From Alphaproteobacteria bacterium (lineage in GTDB: Bacteria > Pseudomonadota > Alphaproteobacteria > Rhizobiales > Beijerinckiaceae): a DNA stretch of 64,000 nucleotides. A program made the position numbers and the translations under genes. Shown one piece after another: positions 7,219 to 16,176 of the stretch. Numbering within the stretch: the stretch's first letter is position 1; every line of letters begins with the position of its first letter. Location of the stretch: assembly GCA_016869595.1 (NCBI GenBank), contig VGDT01000007.1:22186-86185 (forward strand), read 5' to 3'. The notes beneath the pieces are model-generated. The model made no database searches and had not been told where the DNA came from. It was given only the letters and a program-made list of their open reading frames with translations.

Positions 7219-10170
7219 TTGACGCCGGACGCCAGCGCCCTTCTCGACCGCGCCAAGGTCTTCATCGAGCCTCTCGACCCCGAGATGGCCGAGAAAGCGC
7301 TCGCGCGCGTCCTGGAGAAGGACGCTGATGACGCGCTTGCAACGCTTCTCCGGGAACGGCCAAAGGCGCGCGATCTGCTTCTCGGCGTATTGGGCTCTTC
7401 GCCCTATCTGACCGACCTTGCCGCGCGCGATTCGGCGCGGCTCGCAAGCGCGCTCGCGAGCGATCCCGAGCAGCGCATCGACGCCCTCATCCAGTCGACG
7501 CAAAGCCTCGCAACCGAAGACGAAGCCGAGCTGATGCGCCTGCTGCGACTCACGAAGCAGGAAGCCGCGCTCGTCATCGCTTTCGCCGATCTCGCCAAAG
7601 TCTGGAACATGCCGGAGGCGACGCGCGCCCTCACGCGGATCGCCGACGTCACGCTCTCCGCCGCCGTTCGCTTCACGCTGCGCGCCGCTGCGCTTGCGGG
7701 CAAAATCGAACTCGCCGACCAGCGCGACCCGGAACGCGGATCGGGATGGATCTTTCTCGGCATGGGAAAGGGCGGCGCCTTCGAGCTGAACTACTCTTCC
7801 GACATCGATCTCATCGTCTTCTTCGATCGTTCGCGCGCGCGCCTCGCCGACCCCGCGGCGGACGTCGATTTCTTCGTCAGACTGACGAAGCGGATCGTCA
7901 AAATCATGAGCGAGCGCACGGCCGACGGTTACGTCTTTCGCGCCGATTTGCGGCTGCGCCCCGATCCGGGCGCGACGCCAATCGCGATCCCGCTCGAAGC
8001 GGCGCTCTCCTATTACGAAAGCATGGGGCAAAACTGGGAACGCGCCGCCTACATCAAGGCGCGTCCTATCGCTGGCGACATATACGCCGGCGAGCAATTC
8101 CTGCAGGAACTCGCGCCCTTCATTTGGCGCAAATATTTCGACTTCGCCGCGATCGCCGACGTGCATTCGATCAAGCGGCAGATCCACGCGCATAAGGGTC
8201 ATGGCAAGATCGCCGTCGTCGGCCATAACATCAAACTCGGACGCGGCGGCATTCGCGAGATCGAATTCTTCGTTCAGACGCAGCAGCTCATCACCGGCGG
8301 CCGCGACCGGCGCCTGCGCGGACGCGAGACGCTCGCGATGCTCGATCAACTCGTCGAAAGCGGCTGGGTGGCGCCGCAGGCGCGCGATGATCTGCGCGAA
8401 GCCTATCTATTCCTGCGCGACGTCGAGCATCGCATTCAGATGGTCGCCGATGAGCAGAAACATACGCTGCCTGAGACTGAAGAGGACGTCGCCGTCATCG
8501 GCCGCATGATGGGTTTTGCCGGCTACGCCGATTTCGCCGACGCGCTGCTGAAGCGGCTCGATCTCGTGCAGAGCCATTATGCGAAGCTTTTCGAAAGCGC
8601 GCCGCAGCTCACCTCGTCCGCCGGCAATCTCGTCTTCACCGGCGACGATGATGATCCGGGCACGATCGAAACGCTCGCCAATATGGGTTTCGCCAACCCG
8701 AAGACAGTGACGGCGACTATTCGCGGCTGGCATTTTGGCCGCTATGCGGCCACTCGCTCGACCGTCGCGCGCGAACGCCTCACCGAGCTGACGCCCATTC
8801 TGCTCGAAGCAATCGCCGCGACGGAAAACGCCGACGCCGCCTTTCTCGCCTTCGACAAGCTCATCGCGAAACTGCCCGCAGGCGTGCAGCTCTTCTCGCT
8901 TCTGGTTTCGCAGCCGCGCCTCCTCAATCTGCTCGCCGCGATCATGGGCGCGGCGCCGAAGCTTGCTGAGACCATCTCGCGCCGCCCGCGCGTATTGGAC
9001 GCGCTGCTCGAGCCAGCGTTTTTTGAAAGCGTGCCGTCGCAGGCGGAGCTCAACCAGCGACTCGCCGCGCAGTTCCAAGAGGCGCGCTCCTATGAAGACG
9101 CGCTCGACCGCGTGCGCATCTTCGGACAGGAGCAGAAATTTCTCGTCGGCGTGCGCATCCTGACCGGCTCTGTGTCGGTCACTGAGGCTGGCTTCGCCTA
9201 TACGCGCCTCGCCGAGACGGTCATTGCCCGACTCTTCGCGCGCGTGTGCGAGGAATTCGCCAGGACGCATGGAACAATCGAGGGCGGGGCCGCGGCGGTG
9301 ATCGCCATGGGCAAGCTCGGCGGATACGAAATGACCGCGGCGTCAGATCTCGATCTGATGCTGCTCTATGATGCGGACCCCATGGCGGAATCGAAAGGCG
9401 GCGAGCGCCCGATTTCAACGCAACAATATTATGGCCGCCTCACTCAGAGGCTGATCAGCGCCCTTTCCGCGCCGACGGCCGAGGGGCTGCTTTACGAAGT
9501 CGATTTTCGCTTGCGGCCTTCAGGCAACAGCGGGCCGATCGCGGTGAGCCTTAAAGCCTTCTCGGACTATCAGGCCAATGAGGCCTGGACATGGGAACAT
9601 ATGGCCTTGACCCGCGCCCGCGTTATCGCTGGTCCTGAGGCGTTCGCATGCCAAGTCGATGCGGCGATCCGCGCGGCGCTGACGAGGCTCCCGGATGCGC
9701 AAAAATTGAAGGACGACGTGTTGTCCATGCGCCGCCGGCTCGAAAAGGAAAAGGGGTCGGGAAGTCCATGGGAGGTCAAGCAGGTCCCCGGCGGGCTCGT
9801 CGACATCGAATTCATCGCGCAATATCTGATGCTGCTCCATGGCCCGCAGCATCCTGAGCTTTTCTCCACCACCACAACGATCGCGCTACAGCGTCTCAAA
9901 GATGCCGGCTTCCTCGACGCGGGCGCGGCGGAAGCGCTCACTGAAGCGTCACGCCTCTATCAGGGCCTGACTCAACTCTTGCGGCTTGCCGTCGATGAGG
10001 CTTTCCGTCCTGCCGACGCGCCGCGCGGACTGACGGAACTACTACTGCGCGTCGGCGACGCGCCCGATCTTTCCAACCTCGAAGCCCTGCTCGCCGACAC
10101 GCAAAAGAGGACCCGGGAAATATTCACGAGCGTCGTTGGCGAAGTCGCCGAGCGCCCGGTTTCGGCTTGA
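7219..10170 (+). CDS. glnE: glutamine synthetase adenylyltransferase/deadenylylase
   Basis: A 983-residue two-headed nucleotidyltransferase that adenylylates and deadenylylates glutamine synthetase in response to PII status. The N-terminal deadenylylase domain has the active-site motif SSDIDLIVFFD near residue 193 and the C-terminal adenylylase domain has ASDLDLMLLYD near residue 708. Each is preceded by the GMGKxGxxE-type strand, and GlnE-type helical linker domains follow. Length is normal. Translation begins at TTG (7219); no ATG precedes the conserved region in frame. Together with PII proteins encoded elsewhere it tunes nitrogen assimilation. Confidence 0.97.
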   Translation: MTPDASALLDRAKVFIEPLDPEMAEKALARVLEKDADDALATLLRERPKARDLLLGVLGSSPYLTDLAARDSARLASALASDPEQRIDALIQSTQSLATEDEAELMRLLRLTKQEAALVIAFADLAKVWNMPEATRALTRIADVTLSAAVRFTLRAAALAGKIELADQRDPERGSGWIFLGMGKGGAFELNYSSDIDLIVFFDRSRARLADPAADVDFFVRLTKRIVKIMSERTADGYVFRADLRLRPDPGATPIAIPLEAALSYYESMGQNWERAAYIKARPIAGDIYAGEQFLQELAPFIWRKYFDFAAIADVHSIKRQIHAHKGHGKIAVVGHNIKLGRGGIREIEFFVQTQQLITGGRDRRLRGRETLAMLDQLVESGWVAPQARDDLREAYLFLRDVEHRIQMVADEQKHTLPETEEDVAVIGRMMGFAGYADFADALLKRLDLVQSHYAKLFESAPQLTSSAGNLVFTGDDDDPGTIETLANMGFANPKTVTATIRGWHFGRYAATRSTVARERLTELTPILLEAIAATENADAAFLAFDKLIAKLPAGVQLFSLLVSQPRLLNLLAAIMGAAPKLAETISRRPRVLDALLEPAFFESVPSQAELNQRLAAQFQEARSYEDALDRVRIFGQEQKFLVGVRILTGSVSVTEAGFAYTRLAETVIARLFARVCEEFARTHGTIEGGAAAVIAMGKLGGYEMTAASDLDLMLLYDADPMAESKGGERPISTQQYYGRLTQRLISALSAPTAEGLLYEVDFRLRPSGNSGPIAVSLKAFSDYQANEAWTWEHMALTRARVIAGPEAFACQVDAAIRAALTRLPDAQKLKDDVLSMRRRLEKEKGSGSPWEVKQVPGGLVDIEFIAQYLMLLHGPQHPELFSTTTTIALQRLKDAGFLDAGAAEALTEASRLYQGLTQLLRLAVDEAFRPADAPRGLTELLLRVGDAPDLSNLEALLADTQKRTREIFTSVVGEVAERPVSA

Positions 10171-10258
10171 CCGGGAGTTGCAGAACCAGCCGCTCGGGCA
10201 TAGATACGCCGGATTCCTCGCGCAGGAGCTTCCCCCTCGGCGGCGACGGCCGCTTTTC

Positions 10259-10278
10259 AGGCCGTTCGGCCTTTTTTT
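10259..10278 (+). terminator. possible glnE terminator
   Basis: AGGCC-GTTC-GGCCT followed by seven T residues, 90 bases after the glnE stop. It also lies directly against the ribosome-binding GGAG of the next gene, so it might attenuate rather than end transcription. Confidence 0.55.
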
Positions 10279-10288
10279 GGAGCACATC

Positions 10289-11191
10289 ATGTCTCACGCC
10301 CGCAAGAATGCGCGTTCTCTCGCCCGCGCCGCGCTTGGAGCGACCGGACTCGCCGCGCTGCTGGCGATAACCGCCCTCGGCGCGACGCCCGCGGCGGCGA
10401 AGGTTCTCGCCAAGGTGAATGGCGTCGAGATCACCGACGAAGACCTGAAGCTCGCCATGGAGGATCTCGGCCCCGCGATCCCGCGCCAGCTGGAAGGAAA
10501 GGCGCGGGAAACCTATGTGCTCGACTTCCTCATCGACGAGCAGCTCGTCGTGCAAAAGGCGCAGGCGGACAAGCTCGCCGAGACGCCGGAATTCGCCAAG
10601 AAGCTCGCCTATCTGCGTGACAAGGCGCTGATGGAGACGCTGCTTGGCGACGTCGCCCAAAAGTCGGCGACGGAAGCGGCCATCAAGCAGACCTACGATG
10701 AGGCGGCGAAGAATCAGAAGCCTGAAACGGAATATCACGCGCATCACATTCTGGTGGCGACCGAAGACGAAGCGAAAGCCGCGCTGAAGCGCGTCAAGGG
10801 CGGCGAGGACTTCGGCAAGGTCGCGACGGAACTGTCCAAAGATCCCGGAGCCAAGGGCGGCGATCTCGGCTGGTTCACAAAGGATCGGATGGTGCCGGAG
10901 TTTGCCGAGGCGGCGGCGAAGATGGAGCCGGGTCAGGTCTCGGAGCCGGTCAAGACGCAGTTCGGCTGGCACATCATCAAGCTCGACGAGAAGCGCCCGA
11001 AAACCTTCCCGCCGCTCGATCAGGTCAAGGATCAGGTCGCCCGCTATGTGGTGCAGAAGGCGCAGAGCGAACTTGTCATGAAGTTGCGCGAAGGCTCGAA
11101 GATCGAGCGTTCTGACCAGCCGGGCGAAGGCTCGCCCGGCGCCAAGCCGGCGGAAGGCCCCAAGCCTGCCGAAGCGCCGAAGAAGAAGTAG
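10289..11191 (+). CDS. parvulin-type periplasmic peptidyl-prolyl isomerase
   Basis: A 300-residue exported protein. The start at 10289 has GGAG upstream and gives a clear signal peptide (Arg/Lys-rich start, hydrophobic core, ATPAAA-KVLA cleavage region). A SurA-like N-terminal chaperone part is followed by one rotamase domain at about residues 140-245 (YHAHHILVATEDEA, GGDLGWFTKDRMVPEFAEA, TQFGWHIIKLDE). The C-terminus is a Pro/Lys-rich tail (KPAEGPKPAEAPKKK). It should assist outer-membrane or periplasmic protein folding. In related bacteria such a gene usually directly precedes argJ; here a patatin gene lies between them. Confidence 0.92.
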   Translation: MSHARKNARSLARAALGATGLAALLAITALGATPAAAKVLAKVNGVEITDEDLKLAMEDLGPAIPRQLEGKARETYVLDFLIDEQLVVQKAQADKLAETPEFAKKLAYLRDKALMETLLGDVAQKSATEAAIKQTYDEAAKNQKPETEYHAHHILVATEDEAKAALKRVKGGEDFGKVATELSKDPGAKGGDLGWFTKDRMVPEFAEAAAKMEPGQVSEPVKTQFGWHIIKLDEKRPKTFPPLDQVKDQVARYVVQKAQSELVMKLREGSKIERSDQPGEGSPGAKPAEGPKPAEAPKKK

Positions 11192-11213
11192 TTTCGGCAA
11201 TCGCGGACTTATG

Positions 11214-11244
11214 AAGCGGCGCGCTACGGCGCGCCGCTTTGTTT
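11214..11244. terminator. hairpin terminator between PPIase and patatin genes
   Basis: A perfect 11-bp stem (AAGCGGCGCGC and its complement) with a TACG loop, followed by TGTTT, 22 bases after the PPIase stop. The loop and the top of the stem include the complement of the patatin stop codon (11224-11226), so the hairpin could end transcription from both sides. Confidence 0.75.
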
Positions 11245-13002
11245 ATAGAACGCCTTCATGACATCCTCGATGGCGCCGTGAACGGCGTCCGTCGCCTTGT
11301 TCGTCACGAGCTTGGCTCCCACGCGCTTCGCGCCGACGCGCTCCAGCCAGCCGAACGGTCCACCGTTAAACTTCAAGTCGACGTCAACGAGTCGATCCAC
11401 GACGCCTCGCGCCCGATCCGCTAGTCGTCGCTCGAGCGCGCGGCGCGCCGGCCCTGCCTCGAAAAGCTCCTGGGGGGTTGGAAGCTCCTCTGGCGGAATA
11501 ACAATCTCCTTGCTCAACCTTTCCGTCAGGGGAATGATCGGCAGGGCGCGCAGATTCGTCTGGCCTGCCGCCGATATACGCTTCGGTTTGGCGGGGTCTC
11601 CCGGCGCGCGGACAAGCCATTTCTCGACATCGCCTTTGAAATCCGTAAAGAGCCCCGCGTTCTCCGGCAAATTGAAATGCCAGCGCAGAAACGCCTGCGC
11701 GTTGCGTCTTCCGAGCAGATAGTCGTGACGGCGGAAGGATTTGTGCAAGAACCCGCCAAAGCCGCCCATCACGCCGCAAGCGATCGGATAAGCGATGGAT
11801 TCCGGCGTCCCGATGGAGTCGCGCGACGGCGCGATAAGATAGCGCGAGTAATATTCGTCGTCGGCGGCGCTCTTGAGTTCGTCCGGCTTGAACCGCGCTT
11901 GATTGACGAGCGCCGTGAGCAGCGCGCCGGAAATGGACATCAACCCGATATCGCGATTATGCGGGTCGACGGCCGAATTGAGAGTTTTGGCTTCGATATA
12001 ATTCGGAAAGGGCGCGACGAGAATTACGGCCTTCGTGGTGTTGAAGCCGTCGGACGCGTTACGCTCGGTCGCGCCGCCGGAAAGATAACGGCGCGTCATT
12101 TCGAGCGGCTCATTGTCGACCGTGCCGCCATCGACCGCGATGAACTTGTATGGATCGTTTGCGGGCTCGAACAGCCATTGGTCGGGATCGATAATGCGAT
12201 AGGCGTCACCGACGCCGTAGCCGATACGCGACGCAAAACGATATTCCAGCGGACGGCGGGAAAGACGACGCGGCGCAAGGCCGATCGGAAAGGCCCCAGT
12301 CGCTTTCGCGACGGTGCGAAACAACTCCCAGTCGTCGGTCTTCGTGTCGCTGATATCGAGCGCATAGGCGCCGTCGCTCGGCGTCGGCGCAACGCCGATC
12401 TTGAAATCGACGAACTCCCCGTGATTCAACATGCCGTAACGCCGCGGGTCATGCGCGCCATATATCTGGAACGAATACGGCACGCCGCGCAGACTGGTCA
12501 CCGTCAGGCGCAGCCTGAGGCTTCGATCGTCGCCGCGGCCAATCCATTCGCGGCCCACTATCGCGCCTTCCATGTCGAAGGCGTCTCTGACGATTCGATC
12601 AATGACGTCGCAGCACAGCAGCGAGCGCACGGACTCGCCCGGCGTCTTCTCCAAATCGGTCGTCTCGCATAGAGGCTCGATATCGATGTCCTCGACCCAG
12701 GACGAGTACAGTCTGTTACGGCGCCGATCGGGTATATTGCGCGCTTCGTCCTGCGGCCAGACATGATCGAACCGATCACGGAAGGCATGGAGCGCACAGA
12801 TGGCCGAAGTCATGCCGCCGGCCGACGCGCCCGCCATGATGGGAATGCGCACGTCGTGCACGGGGCCATCCCAACCCGGCTGCTTTTTTGCTTCATAATA
12901 AGAATCGAGCGCCTCGATAAAAAAATCCATCACGCCGGCAGTGTAGGCCCCGGCGGAAATGGCTCCGGCCATTGTGAAGCCGATTTCGAAAGTCTTGGCC
13001 AT
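11224..13002 (-). CDS. patatin-like phospholipase
   Basis: A 592-residue protein starting after AAGGAG. It has the patatin lipase elements: an oxyanion-type glycine region near the N-terminus (ISAGAYTAGVMDFF), the nucleophile elbow GASAGG with S60, and the catalytic Asp in AVDGGTVDN near residue 292. Together they form the Ser-Asp dyad of patatins. No signal peptide is seen; family members hydrolyse phospholipids or other acyl esters. The C-terminal 250 residues are not recognisable and end in a basic, amphipathic stretch. It is transcribed against its neighbours and interrupts the usual PPIase-argJ pairing. Confidence 0.88.
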   Translation of the reverse strand: MAKTFEIGFTMAGAISAGAYTAGVMDFFIEALDSYYEAKKQPGWDGPVHDVRIPIMAGASAGGMTSAICALHAFRDRFDHVWPQDEARNIPDRRRNRLYSSWVEDIDIEPLCETTDLEKTPGESVRSLLCCDVIDRIVRDAFDMEGAIVGREWIGRGDDRSLRLRLTVTSLRGVPYSFQIYGAHDPRRYGMLNHGEFVDFKIGVAPTPSDGAYALDISDTKTDDWELFRTVAKATGAFPIGLAPRRLSRRPLEYRFASRIGYGVGDAYRIIDPDQWLFEPANDPYKFIAVDGGTVDNEPLEMTRRYLSGGATERNASDGFNTTKAVILVAPFPNYIEAKTLNSAVDPHNRDIGLMSISGALLTALVNQARFKPDELKSAADDEYYSRYLIAPSRDSIGTPESIAYPIACGVMGGFGGFLHKSFRRHDYLLGRRNAQAFLRWHFNLPENAGLFTDFKGDVEKWLVRAPGDPAKPKRISAAGQTNLRALPIIPLTERLSKEIVIPPEELPTPQELFEAGPARRALERRLADRARGVVDRLVDVDLKFNGGPFGWLERVGAKRVGAKLVTNKATDAVHGAIEDVMKAFYKQSGAP

Positions 13003-13170
13003 AAATTTTCTCCTTGAAAAAGCTTGGGCGAAGCGTCTCGAAAATCACGCGCAAATGACAGACTGACGAAAAAGCCAACTTATTTCGTCCCATCGCAACG
13101 GAGCCTTGACGCGAGTGTTTCGCCCGGGCAAATCCGGCCACAGGTCCACTCCGATCGACAAGGCTTCGCT

Positions 13171-14418
13171 ATGGCTCACGACGCTCCCATTTCGCCGCTC
13201 GCGCCGAAATCCGCGCCTGACATACCGCCGCTCGAAGGCGTTCGCTTCGGCGTCGGCTCTGCTGGCGTGCGCTATGCCGGACGCACCGACGTGATGCTGG
13301 CCTTGCTCGATGCGGGAACCACCGTCGCGGGCGTCTTCACCAAATCCAAATGTCCGTCGGCGCCGGTCGACTGGTGCCGCGACCGCCTCAAAGGCGGCAA
13401 GGCGCGCGCGCTGCTTGTCAATTCGGGAAACGCCAACGCCTTTACCGGCAAGACCGGCGCGCAGGCGGTCAAATTCTCGGCGAAGCTCGCCGCCGCCGCG
13501 ACGGGTGCGCCTGAACGCCAGATTTTCCTGGCCTCCACAGGCGTCATCGGCGAACCGCTCGACGCGCATAAGTTCGACGGCGTGCTGGAGAAGCTCGTAG
13601 AAGAGGCGCGGCCCGATGGCTGGCTGGATGCCGCGCGCGCCATCATGACCACCGACACTTATCCGAAGCTTTCGACGCGTAAGGCGACGATCGCCGGCGT
13701 AGAAGTGACGATCAGCGGCATCGCCAAAGGCGCTGGAATGATCGCGCCGGACATGGCGACCATGCTCGCCTTCGTGTTCACTGACGCCGCAATCGGCGCC
13801 GAGGCGCTGCAGGCGATGCTCGAGAGCGGCGTCAAGGGCAGCTTCAACGCCATCACCGTCGACGGCGACACCTCGACATCCGACACGCTGCTGCTCTTCG
13901 CGACGGGCGCAGCAAAGAAACGCGGCGCGCCGAAGATCGAAAAGGCGAGCGACAAGCGGCTCGCTGAATTCAAACGCGCGCTCGACGCCGTGTTGCTCGA
14001 TCTCGCCCATCAGGTGGTGAAGGACGGCGAAGGCGCGCGTAAATTCGTCGAAGTGACAGTGACAGGCGCCGACAGCGCCAAGGCGGCGAAGCGCGTCGCC
14101 TTCTCCATCGCCAATTCGCCGCTCGTGAAGACCGCAATCGCCGGCGAGGACGCCAATTGGGGCCGCATCGTCATGGCGGTCGGCAAAGCCGGCGAGAAGG
14201 CGGATCGCGACAGGCTCGCGATCTGGTTCGGCGGCGTGCGCGTCGCTCACAAGGGAATGCGCGATCCCGACTATGATGAAGCGGAAGTCTCGCAGATCAT
14301 GAAGCGCGACGACATCGTCATCAATGTCGATCTTGGACTCGGCAAAGGCGCGGCGACGGTGTGGACCTGTGACCTGACCAAGGACTATGTCGCGATCAAC
14401 GGCGATTATCGAAGCTGA
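13171..14418 (+). CDS. argJ: glutamate N-acetyltransferase / amino-acid N-acetyltransferase
   Basis: A 415-residue enzyme of the cyclic arginine pathway that transfers acetyl from N-acetylornithine to glutamate and may also use acetyl-CoA. The self-cleavage site [14 protein letters not shown] is present, with the nucleophilic threonine at T197. This is known to split the precursor into alpha and beta chains. Conserved segments [13 protein letters not shown] and [15 protein letters not shown] are intact. The ATG at 13171 is chosen because the region before it is not conserved. It is followed after 8 bp by the HAD gene, so both are likely co-transcribed. Confidence 0.96.
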   Translation: MAHDAPISPLAPKSAPDIPPLEGVRFGVGSAGVRYAGRTDVMLALLDAGTTVAGVFTKSKCPSAPVDWCRDRLKGGKARALLVNSGNANAFTGKTGAQAVKFSAKLAAAATGAPERQIFLASTGVIGEPLDAHKFDGVLEKLVEEARPDGWLDAARAIMTTDTYPKLSTRKATIAGVEVTISGIAKGAGMIAPDMATMLAFVFTDAAIGAEALQAMLESGVKGSFNAITVDGDTSTSDTLLLFATGAAKKRGAPKIEKASDKRLAEFKRALDAVLLDLAHQVVKDGEGARKFVEVTVTGADSAKAAKRVAFSIANSPLVKTAIAGEDANWGRIVMAVGKAGEKADRDRLAIWFGGVRVAHKGMRDPDYDEAEVSQIMKRDDIVINVDLGLGKGAATVWTCDLTKDYVAINGDYRS

Positions 14419-14426
14419 TCCGCCCC

Positions 14427-15107
14427 ATGATGCTGCCGAATGAAGTTCGCGCCGCGATCTTCGACATGGACGGCACGCTTCTCGACACTGAGCGGCTTTA
14501 TCTGCGGGCGATCAGCGAGGCGTGTTCCGCTATGCGATTGGAAGCCGATGACGGCTTCTATCTCCAGATGCTCGGAACGCCCTGGTCGAATTGCTATGCG
14601 CTCATGGAGCGCCGCTTTGGCGACGGCTTCGTGCGAGAGCGTTTTGACACGCTGTTCGAAGATCGCTTTGGCGCGCTCACCCGCGACGGCGTTCCCGTTA
14701 AGCCTGGCGTGCGCGAACTCTTGACGCATCTTCAATCCCGTTCCACGCCGATGGCCGTGGCGACGTCGACGAGCGGCGAGATTGCAAGACGCCATCTCGA
14801 ACGCGCCGGCCTTCTTAACTATTTCGCAGTGCAAATAACGGCCGAGATGGTGAAGGAAGCAAAGCCGGCGCCCGAAACCTTTGTGAGAGCCGCAGAGGAA
14901 CTTGATATCGCATCAAAATATTGTCTGGCGCTCGAGGACTCGCCCGCAGGCGTTCGCGCCGCCGCGGCCTCGGGCGCGATGACCATCATGGTGCCTGACA
15001 TGGCGCCGGCGACAGCCGCGGAACGGTCGGTATGCGTCGCGGTCGTCAGAACCATGTATGACGTGCTAGACTGTCTGATCGCCGCCGAAGCGGCCTCGCC
15101 GGCCTAG
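14427..15107 (+). CDS. HAD-family phosphatase/phosphomutase
   Basis: A 226-residue HAD subfamily IA hydrolase. Motif I is FDMDGTLLD with nucleophile D13 and acid/base D15, motif II is the VATSTS segment, motif III is the lysine in VKEAKPAPETF, and motif IV is LEDSPAGVRAA. A helical cap between motifs I and II fits the beta-phosphoglucomutase/sugar-phosphatase group. The substrate cannot be read from sequence. It lies 8 bp after argJ. Confidence 0.88.
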   Translation: MMLPNEVRAAIFDMDGTLLDTERLYLRAISEACSAMRLEADDGFYLQMLGTPWSNCYALMERRFGDGFVRERFDTLFEDRFGALTRDGVPVKPGVRELLTHLQSRSTPMAVATSTSGEIARRHLERAGLLNYFAVQITAEMVKEAKPAPETFVRAAEELDIASKYCLALEDSPAGVRAAAASGAMTIMVPDMAPATAAERSVCVAVVRTMYDVLDCLIAAEAASPA

Positions 15108-15170
15108 CGGGAGGGGGCGTCGGCGTCGGTCAAGGGGTTGCGATCTGCGTTCGTCGTGGAGCGTTTCGCC

Positions 15171-15692
15171 ATGCGTTGCGTTAAGTTTCTTTTTGTCGCG
15201 CCGCTCGTCATGCTTGCAGCATGCAACACCGCGCGCGGCCCAGAACCCAGCGTCGGCTTCGATCCCTCGCAGGCGAATTACATCAGGGCGCCTGGTAAGG
15301 GCGTCATTACCGGCGAGGCCTTTCTGCCCGACGGCTTGGGACAATCGAACGTGCGTTACGCCGCGGGCGAAACCGTACGGCTCATACCCGCGACGACCTA
15401 CGCGCAGGCGCGTATCGAGAAATTCTACGGCTCGGTGAAATTCCTGCCGGCGGCGTCGATTCCGAAGGTCGAGCCCGATACGCAATACGCCTCGCTCACG
15501 CGCACGACGACGACAGAATCAAACGGGCGCTTCACCTTCGAGAATGTCGCGCCAGGACGCTACTATCTCACCACGCAGCTCATATGGACGCCCAAAGACT
15601 CGGCTACGCCTGAAGGGGGCGCGATGTATGAGGAAGTGACGCTCACCGGCAAGGAAAAGGGCCCGGTGAAAGTCGTTCTCTCCGGCAATTGA
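15171..15692 (+). CDS. lipoprotein with carboxypeptidase-regulatory-like domain
   Basis: A 173-residue protein with a lipobox LAAC (lipidated Cys at residue 18). GGAG lies 10 bases before the chosen ATG. The mature part has a beta-rich fold with NGRFTFENVAPGRYYL, the typical repeat of carboxypeptidase regulatory-like/SpaA-type domains. These are usually structural, carbohydrate- or surface-binding modules rather than enzymes. It is probably anchored in the envelope. It stops 8 bases before the MutT start. Confidence 0.78.
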   Translation: MRCVKFLFVAPLVMLAACNTARGPEPSVGFDPSQANYIRAPGKGVITGEAFLPDGLGQSNVRYAAGETVRLIPATTYAQARIEKFYGSVKFLPAASIPKVEPDTQYASLTRTTTTESNGRFTFENVAPGRYYLTTQLIWTPKDSATPEGGAMYEEVTLTGKEKGPVKVVLSGN

Positions 15693-15700
15693 GCGCGCCC

Positions 15701-16102
15701 ATGAATTTGTTGCTTGTCGTTGCGGCGGCGCTCGTCGACGCTGACAATCGTGTGCTCATCGCGCAGCGGCCTGAAGGCAAGCAGCTTGCGGGTCTATGGG
15801 AATTTCCCGGCGGCAAAATTCATCCCGGCGAGCGGCCAGAAGATGCGCTGGCGCGCGAACTGGAAGAAGAGCTCGGCGTCCGCGTGTGCGCGCCCTGCCT
15901 TGCGCCGCTGACCTTCGCGAGCCACGCCTACGACGACTTCCATCTTCTAATGCCCCTTTACGTCTGCCGTAAGTGGGAGGGCTTTATTTCGCCAACGGAG
16001 GGACAGGCGGTGAAATGGACGCGCGCGCGAGACCTTCGCAATTATCCAATGCCGCCCGCCGACGCGCCGCTGATCGGGCCGCTGATTGATCTGCTCGGGT
16101 AA
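15701..16102 (+). CDS. mutT: MutT/Nudix (deoxy)nucleoside triphosphate pyrophosphohydrolase
   Basis: A 133-residue Nudix enzyme. The Nudix box begins GGKIHPGERPEDALAR and continues into ELEEELG, giving the full G-x5-E-x7-REUxEExGU pattern (in single-letter residues). ALVDADNRVLIAQRPEGK and EFPGGK support the 8-oxo-dGTP-sanitising MutT branch. The ATG at 15701 is preferred to a TTG at 15689 that overlaps the lipoprotein stop. It is the last gene of the argJ-HAD-lipoprotein-mutT series. Confidence 0.93.
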   Translation: MNLLLVVAAALVDADNRVLIAQRPEGKQLAGLWEFPGGKIHPGERPEDALARELEEELGVRVCAPCLAPLTFASHAYDDFHLLMPLYVCRKWEGFISPTEGQAVKWTRARDLRNYPMPPADAPLIGPLIDLLG

Positions 16103-16176
16103 TCGCAACGCCAAGCTGACCCTGCCAATTCTTTGTGCCATTATGGCCTTGATTGGTTGTTTGAGGATTGCCGACA

